19,574 nucleotides of DNA, taken from Calditerrivibrio sp. Lineage in GTDB: Bacteria > Chrysiogenota > Deferribacteres > Deferribacterales > Calditerrivibrionaceae. Below, piece after piece: positions 16,389-19,574 of the stretch (positions within the stretch are counted from its first letter, which is position 1; the number at the start of each line of letters is the position of its first letter). A program made the position numbers and the translations under genes. The stretch covers positions 1 through 19,574 of the forward strand of contig JAIWOA010000057.1 in assembly GCA_020217115.1 (NCBI GenBank), in the 5' to 3' direction. The notes beneath the pieces were generated by a model. It did not search any database. It was not told the DNA's origin and worked only from the letters and a program-made list of their open reading frames with translations.

Positions 16389-18251
16389 ATGATGTCAGTA
16401 AGTAATTTTGAATTTAAAGCAGAGGTAAAGGAGCTGCTAAACCTTGTGATAAACTCACTATATTCACACAAGGAGATATTCTTGAGGGAGCTTTTGTCTA
16501 ATGCCTCCGATGCCATCAATAAAGCAAGATATCTAAGTCTTACAGAAAATGATTTCAAAATCGATAGCAGTGGCTGGAAAATAAAGATAGTAATAGACAG
16601 GGAAAATAAGACATTGACCATCTCAGATAACGGTATAGGTATGGACAGAGATGATATCATAAATAATCTTGGTACAATAGCTAAATCGGGTACAAAGGAA
16701 TTTGCTGAGAAAATCAAAAAGATAAAAGAAACTGGTGATATGAGTCTAATAGGCCAATTTGGTGTAGGATTTTACTCAGCTTTCATGGTAGCAGAAAAGA
16801 TAGAAGTAACATCCCAAAAAATAGGAGCAGCTTCTGCTGTTAAGTGGAGTTCATCAGCTGATGGCAGTTACACTGTGGAAGATGTAGAGAAAGATGGGAA
16901 TGGAACAGATGTAAAACTTTTTATAAAAGATGAAGACAAAGAATTTTTAGATAGCTGGAGAATAAAAGGGATCGTAAAAAAATACTCTGACTATATAGAA
17001 TATCCCATTGTGATGGATGTTGAAAAAGATAATAAGGTAGAGGAAGAGACCATCAATTCGATGCAGGCGATATGGTTAAAAAACAGATCTGATGTAAAAC
17101 AGGAAGAATACAATGAATTTTACAAACATATTTCCCATGATTTTATGGATCCATTAGAGACAATTCACTACAAAGCAGAGGGTACTCTGGAATTCACTGC
17201 ACTGTTATTTATACCTTCGAAAAAGCCCTTTGATATTTACTACAAAAGTGGTAAATTTGGGCCAGCACTCTATGTAAAAAAAGTCCAGATCATGGAAGCC
17301 TGCGAAGAGCTCGTCCCACAATATCTAAGGTTTGTAAAAGGGGTTGTTGATTCATCAGATCTCCCATTAAATGTATCAAGGGAGATGTTGCAAAATAATA
17401 GGCAGATTACCCAGATAAACAAAAATATCACTAAAAAGATTCTTGATACTGTCAAATTAATGAAGAAAAATGACTTCTCAAAATATGAAATTTTTCATAA
17501 CGAATTTGGAAATGTACTGAAGGAAGGGATACACACCGATTTTGAAAAGAAAGAGGAGATAGCTTCTTTAATAATATTCAACACGCTAAAGAATCTTGAT
17601 AAAAAGATAGATTTTGATACCTATCTTGAAAATATGGCAGATAATCAGGAGGAGATCTATTACATTACAGGAGATACAATAGAGGAGATACAAAAATCAC
17701 CACAACTTGAATATTTTAAAGACAAAGGGATAGATGTAATCCTTCTTACCGGAGAAATAGATGAGATAATAATGGGGTCTCTAAATGAATACAAAGGGAA
17801 AAAGGTTAAATCTATAGTAAAGGGTGAAATAAAAATAGACGAAAGTGTTAAAAATGAGATTAAGAAAAAAGAGGAAGAGTTTAAGGATTTAATAGATAAG
17901 CTAAAAGAATATCTCAAAGATAACGTTAAAGATGTTAAACCTGGTACAAGGCTAAAAGATTCTCTATGCTGTCTTATTGGCGATGAACATGATATAGATG
18001 ACAATATGCGAAGATTGTTTGAATCTATGGGGCAAAAGATTCCAGAATCTAAGAAAATCCTTGAAATAAATTTTTATCATCCTGTAACAAATAAAATGAA
18101 GGCTTTATTCGACGTAGATCCCAAAAGTCCAAAGATAAAAGATTATGCCGAATTAATTTTTGATCTTGCTCTTATTTCAAATGGTGAAAAACCAAGGAAT
18201 ACAGTAGATTTTACGAAAAAGATATCAGAGTTAATGTCTGAATCTATATAA
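16389..18251 (+). CDS. htpG: Molecular chaperone HtpG (Hsp90)
   Basis: Bacterial Hsp90, a cytoplasmic ATP-dependent chaperone dimer, 620 residues (usual range about 610-640). The N-terminal Bergerat ATPase fold has all motifs: ELLSNASDAINKAR (34-47, catalytic Glu34 and Asn38), DNGIGM (80-85), GTIAKSGTKEF (95-105) and GQFGVGFYSAFMVA (122-135). The middle domain holds NVSREMLQNNRQI, which includes the arginine that contacts ATP gamma-phosphate. A normal C-terminal dimerisation domain follows. Two ATGs (16389 and 16392) follow the SD GAGG (16381-16384) at 4 and 7 nt; the second may be the true start. It is transcribed alone, divergent from ccdA, with a hairpin 8 bp after the stop. Confidence 0.97.
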   Translation: MMSVSNFEFKAEVKELLNLVINSLYSHKEIFLRELLSNASDAINKARYLSLTENDFKIDSSGWKIKIVIDRENKTLTISDNGIGMDRDDIINNLGTIAKSGTKEFAEKIKKIKETGDMSLIGQFGVGFYSAFMVAEKIEVTSQKIGAASAVKWSSSADGSYTVEDVEKDGNGTDVKLFIKDEDKEFLDSWRIKGIVKKYSDYIEYPIVMDVEKDNKVEEETINSMQAIWLKNRSDVKQEEYNEFYKHISHDFMDPLETIHYKAEGTLEFTALLFIPSKKPFDIYYKSGKFGPALYVKKVQIMEACEELVPQYLRFVKGVVDSSDLPLNVSREMLQNNRQITQINKNITKKILDTVKLMKKNDFSKYEIFHNEFGNVLKEGIHTDFEKKEEIASLIIFNTLKNLDKKIDFDTYLENMADNQEEIYYITGDTIEEIQKSPQLEYFKDKGIDVILLTGEIDEIIMGSLNEYKGKKVKSIVKGEIKIDESVKNEIKKKEEEFKDLIDKLKEYLKDNVKDVKPGTRLKDSLCCLIGDEHDIDDNMRRLFESMGQKIPESKKILEINFYHPVTNKMKALFDVDPKSPKIKDYAELIFDLALISNGEKPRNTVDFTKKISELMSESI

Positions 18252-18259
18252 ACAATAAA

Positions 18260-18286
18260 AAGTAGTGGGGGCAAACCCCACTACTT
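18260..18286. terminator. Hairpin terminator between htpG and the tonB-like gene
   Basis: A perfect 11-bp stem (AAGTAGTGGGG at 18260-18270 and CCCCACTACTT at 18276-18286) with a 5-base loop. On the minus strand the stem runs directly into TTTTATTG, so it is a good intrinsic terminator for the tonB-like gene. On the plus strand it is followed by CATTAAAAAC, with no U-tract, so it may end htpG mRNA less efficiently or protect its 3' end. Confidence 0.85.
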
Positions 18287-18306
18287 CATTAAAAACTAAT
18301 GTCAGC

Positions 18307-18861
18307 TCAATCAAGTAAAAAATTCATATTAACTTTTATCTTTAAAGTTAGCTCACCATGGGGCGGAAATGTTATATTGTAAAGTCTTATTTTTACATAA
18401 TCTTCCAATTTTGCATCCCCTGCTTTACGTAATGTTGTTATATTTCTTACCCTTCCAGATCCTTCTATCTCTATTTCAAATAGAAATTCTCCAGAAAGAT
18501 TTTCTCTTTCAAGATATTCATGAATATCCATTTTTTCCTTAAGTATTTTGAGAAATTCTGATTCATAGGCAGTTCTATCAAAACTGTATTGAAGAGATGG
18601 TATTTTTGAGTAGTTATTTTTCATCGTAATATCTTTTACTTTTTCAGAAATATCTCTATTCATAAGATCACTGTAATTTATCGACTGCATCACATTATTA
18701 GATCGACTAATTTTCATAAGTTCAACAACAAAAAGTTCTGGTATCCTTTTCAGATCTCCCTGATTCATCTTTATTGGTATGAGAAAGATAGATAAATGTA
18801 TCATAAAAGAGAAAACTACAGACAATTTTATGGCATTTTTGCTACAAAAGCTTAGTTTCAT
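18307..18861 (-). CDS. Small TonB-like energy transducer
   Basis: A 184-residue protein with one N-terminal membrane anchor (about 12-30) and a C-terminal TonB-type domain (about 98-184). The anchor has Ser18-x3-His22, the motif with which TonB contacts ExbB/ExbD. The C-terminal part shows the family pattern: GEFLFEIEIEGSGRVRNITT, a LxD-like KLEDYV turn and ITFPPHGELTLKIKV. The linker is short and lacks the proline-rich region of E. coli TonB (239 residues), so it may span a narrower periplasm or serve a special receptor. A TolA-like role is the alternative. There is no SD; ATG 18861 is five bases after a TATAAA box. It lies 44 bp after cobS, which hints at corrinoid uptake, but no receptor or ExbBD gene is present here. 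Confidence 0.75.
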   Translation of the reverse strand: MKLSFCSKNAIKLSVVFSFMIHLSIFLIPIKMNQGDLKRIPELFVVELMKISRSNNVMQSINYSDLMNRDISEKVKDITMKNNYSKIPSLQYSFDRTAYESEFLKILKEKMDIHEYLERENLSGEFLFEIEIEGSGRVRNITTLRKAGDAKLEDYVKIRLYNITFPPHGELTLKIKVNMNFLLD

Positions 18862-18866
18862 AACAG

Positions 18867-18895
18867 TTTATATCAATATCAAATTGATATTACAA
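18867..18895 (-). promoter_or_regulatory. Promoter of the tonB-like gene, predicted leaderless
   Basis: On the minus strand, TTGTAA (18890-18895), a 17-bp spacer and TATAAA (18867-18872). The -10 box ends five bases before ATG 18861, so the mRNA would start at or beside the ATG, consistent with the missing SD. The tonB-like gene may therefore be expressed independently of cobS. Confidence 0.6.
18875..18891. promoter_or_regulatory. Putative operator in the tonB-like promoter
   Basis: A perfect 8-1-8 inverted repeat, AATATCAA-A-TTGATATT, fills the spacer between the -35 and -10 boxes. A further TATCAA (18871-18876) directly precedes the TATCAA of the left arm (18877-18882), giving a tandem half-site. 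A bound protein would block RNA polymerase. The half-sites resemble the GATAAT hexamer of Fur but point the other way, so the regulator is left open. Confidence 0.5.
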
Positions 18896-18905
18896 TAGAA
18901 ATATA

Positions 18906-19574
18906 TCAGATTGCCGCAACAAAAAGAATAATTGTTTCCATAACTTCGATATAACACCCAATCATATCTCCGGTCCAGCCACCAATGATTTTTTTATATA
19001 AAATAATAAAAATAAACGTAGATAAACTAAAAAATAATAATAAATATAAAAATAGCTGTAAACCCATAAAAAAAGAAACTACAAAAGGGGCAAATAAGAA
19101 TATAAGCTCAGGCTTATATAGAGAAAAGCCATTAAAAAAATCCCCTGTACCTTTGCTTCGAGCATAGGGTAGGGATTTCATTATAACAATAGCTCCAAAT
19201 CTTGAGCAGGAGAATGCAACAAATACAGCAAAGGGATCAATATGTTTTAGAAATTCATACTTTGATAAAAGTAAGATAAAAATTGACAGTGCCCCAAATG
19301 TACCAATTCTACTGTCTTTCATTATTTCAAGCTTCTTTTCCCTATCTTTATGGGAGAAAAAGGCATCTGCACTGTCGGCAAGCCCATCAAGGTGAAGCCC
19401 ACCTGTGATAATTATCATATATATCAATGCAATAAGCTCTTTAAATTTTATATCACCACTCAAAATTGAGTAAGCTGGAGTAGCAATAATCAACCCAACC
19501 AGTGGAAAATAAAATATCGCATTTTTGTTATCGTATTTTTTTAGATTGATCCTGATTATGGTCAAAAAACCTAT
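18906..19574 (-). CDS. cobS: Adenosylcobinamide-GDP ribazoletransferase (5' end cut by window edge)
   Basis: Integral membrane enzyme that joins adenosylcobinamide-GDP with alpha-ribazole (phosphate) in the last stage of cobalamin synthesis. 222 residues are visible. The frame stays open to the right edge, and the last codons there read GFLTIIRI, matching the FLT-R-P segment at the N-terminus of CobS, so roughly 10-20 residues are probably missing. A TTG at 19565 is not a credible start. Family motifs are GGLHLDGLADSADAFF, with the metal-binding aspartates, MKDSRIGTFGAL and, near the C-terminus, GGWTGDMIGCYIEVMETI. Several membrane helices are evident. It implies that other cobalamin genes lie to the right. 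Confidence 0.93.
   Translation of the reverse strand: MGFLTIIRINLKKYDNKNAIFYFPLVGLIIATPAYSILSGDIKFKELIALIYMIIITGGLHLDGLADSADAFFSHKDREKKLEIMKDSRIGTFGALSIFILLLSKYEFLKHIDPFAVFVAFSCSRFGAIVIMKSLPYARSKGTGDFFNGFSLYKPELIFLFAPFVVSFFMGLQLFLYLLLFFSLSTFIFIILYKKIIGGWTGDMIGCYIEVMETIILFVAAI

Noticed and set aside
16355..16717. Minus-strand open frame of 120 codons at the start of htpG
   Set aside because: It overlaps the highly conserved ATPase-coding region of htpG on the opposite strand and shows no family features.
18862..18905. Cobalamin riboswitch or classical Fur box before the tonB-like gene
   Set aside because: The 44-bp gap is too short for a cobalamin riboswitch, and the half-sites have the opposite orientation to a Fur box.
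19370..19420. Alanine in place of the last glycine in the CobS DGLADxxDG motif
   Set aside because: DGLADSADAFF keeps the three aspartates, and Ala at this place is common in the family, so this is not a defect.
19563..19565. TTG at 19565 as start of cobS
   Set aside because: The frame continues to the window edge and the codons upstream encode the start of the conserved FLT-R-P segment, so the gene is truncated by the window.
1..19574. CRISPR arrays, insertion sequences, tRNA or rRNA genes
   Set aside because: No regularly spaced repeats, transposase motifs, terminal inverted repeats, tRNA cloverleaf or rRNA signature were seen; the region is almost wholly protein-coding.

Overview
The window is AT-rich (I estimate about one third G+C) and densely packed, with no gene-free stretch longer than about 175 bases. 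A TonB-type energy transducer indicates a didermic (Gram-negative) bacterium. The low G+C, the complete nuo operon and the hydrogenase-like form of NuoE/F/G would fit Deferribacterota (Calditerrivibrio, Deferribacter or Flexistipes-like). That placement is an inference, and no taxonomic marker in the window settles it.

Positions 1-11439 (all minus strand) hold a respiratory complex I operon read from right to left: nuoA, B, C, D, E, F, G, a tetratricopeptide (TPR) gene, then nuoH, I, J, K and the first 434 codons of nuoL. A good sigma70-type promoter (TTGACA, 17-bp spacer, TAGAAG) lies just upstream of nuoA. Nearly every gene has its own Shine-Dalgarno (SD) site and the gaps are -11 to +15 bp. 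The NADH-oxidising module is not the simple E. coli type. NuoF has an N-terminal thioredoxin-like domain and a C-terminal two-cluster ferredoxin. NuoG has two full [4Fe-4S] motifs where E. coli has one, plus the N7 motif. This layout matches the diaphorase of electron-bifurcating hydrogenases (HydABC) and suggests extra electron entry or exit points. The TPR gene overlaps nuoG by 8 bp and nuoH by 11 bp, so it is embedded in the operon and is a candidate assembly factor.

Positions 11612-15518 hold rluD (minus), a divergent pair on the plus strand (an SRPBCC-epimerase fusion and a 12-TM protein of unknown function, joined by an ATGA overlap), and a convergent SRPBCC gene (minus) that overlaps the 12-TM gene by 29 bp. 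The free-standing SRPBCC protein is visibly homologous to the N-terminal domain of the epimerase fusion. It is the second gene of a ccdA-SRPBCC operon (ccdA at 15515-16249).

Positions 16389-18251 hold htpG (plus), followed by a strong hairpin. Positions 18307-19574 hold a small tonB-like gene and the 5'-truncated cobS (both minus).

The regulatory layer is unusually legible. Three genes (the epimerase fusion, rluD and tonB-like) have -10 boxes only 5-8 nt from the start codon and no SD, which suggests leaderless mRNAs. The ccdA and tonB-like promoters each contain a perfect inverted repeat plus a tandem third half-site, which look like operators.
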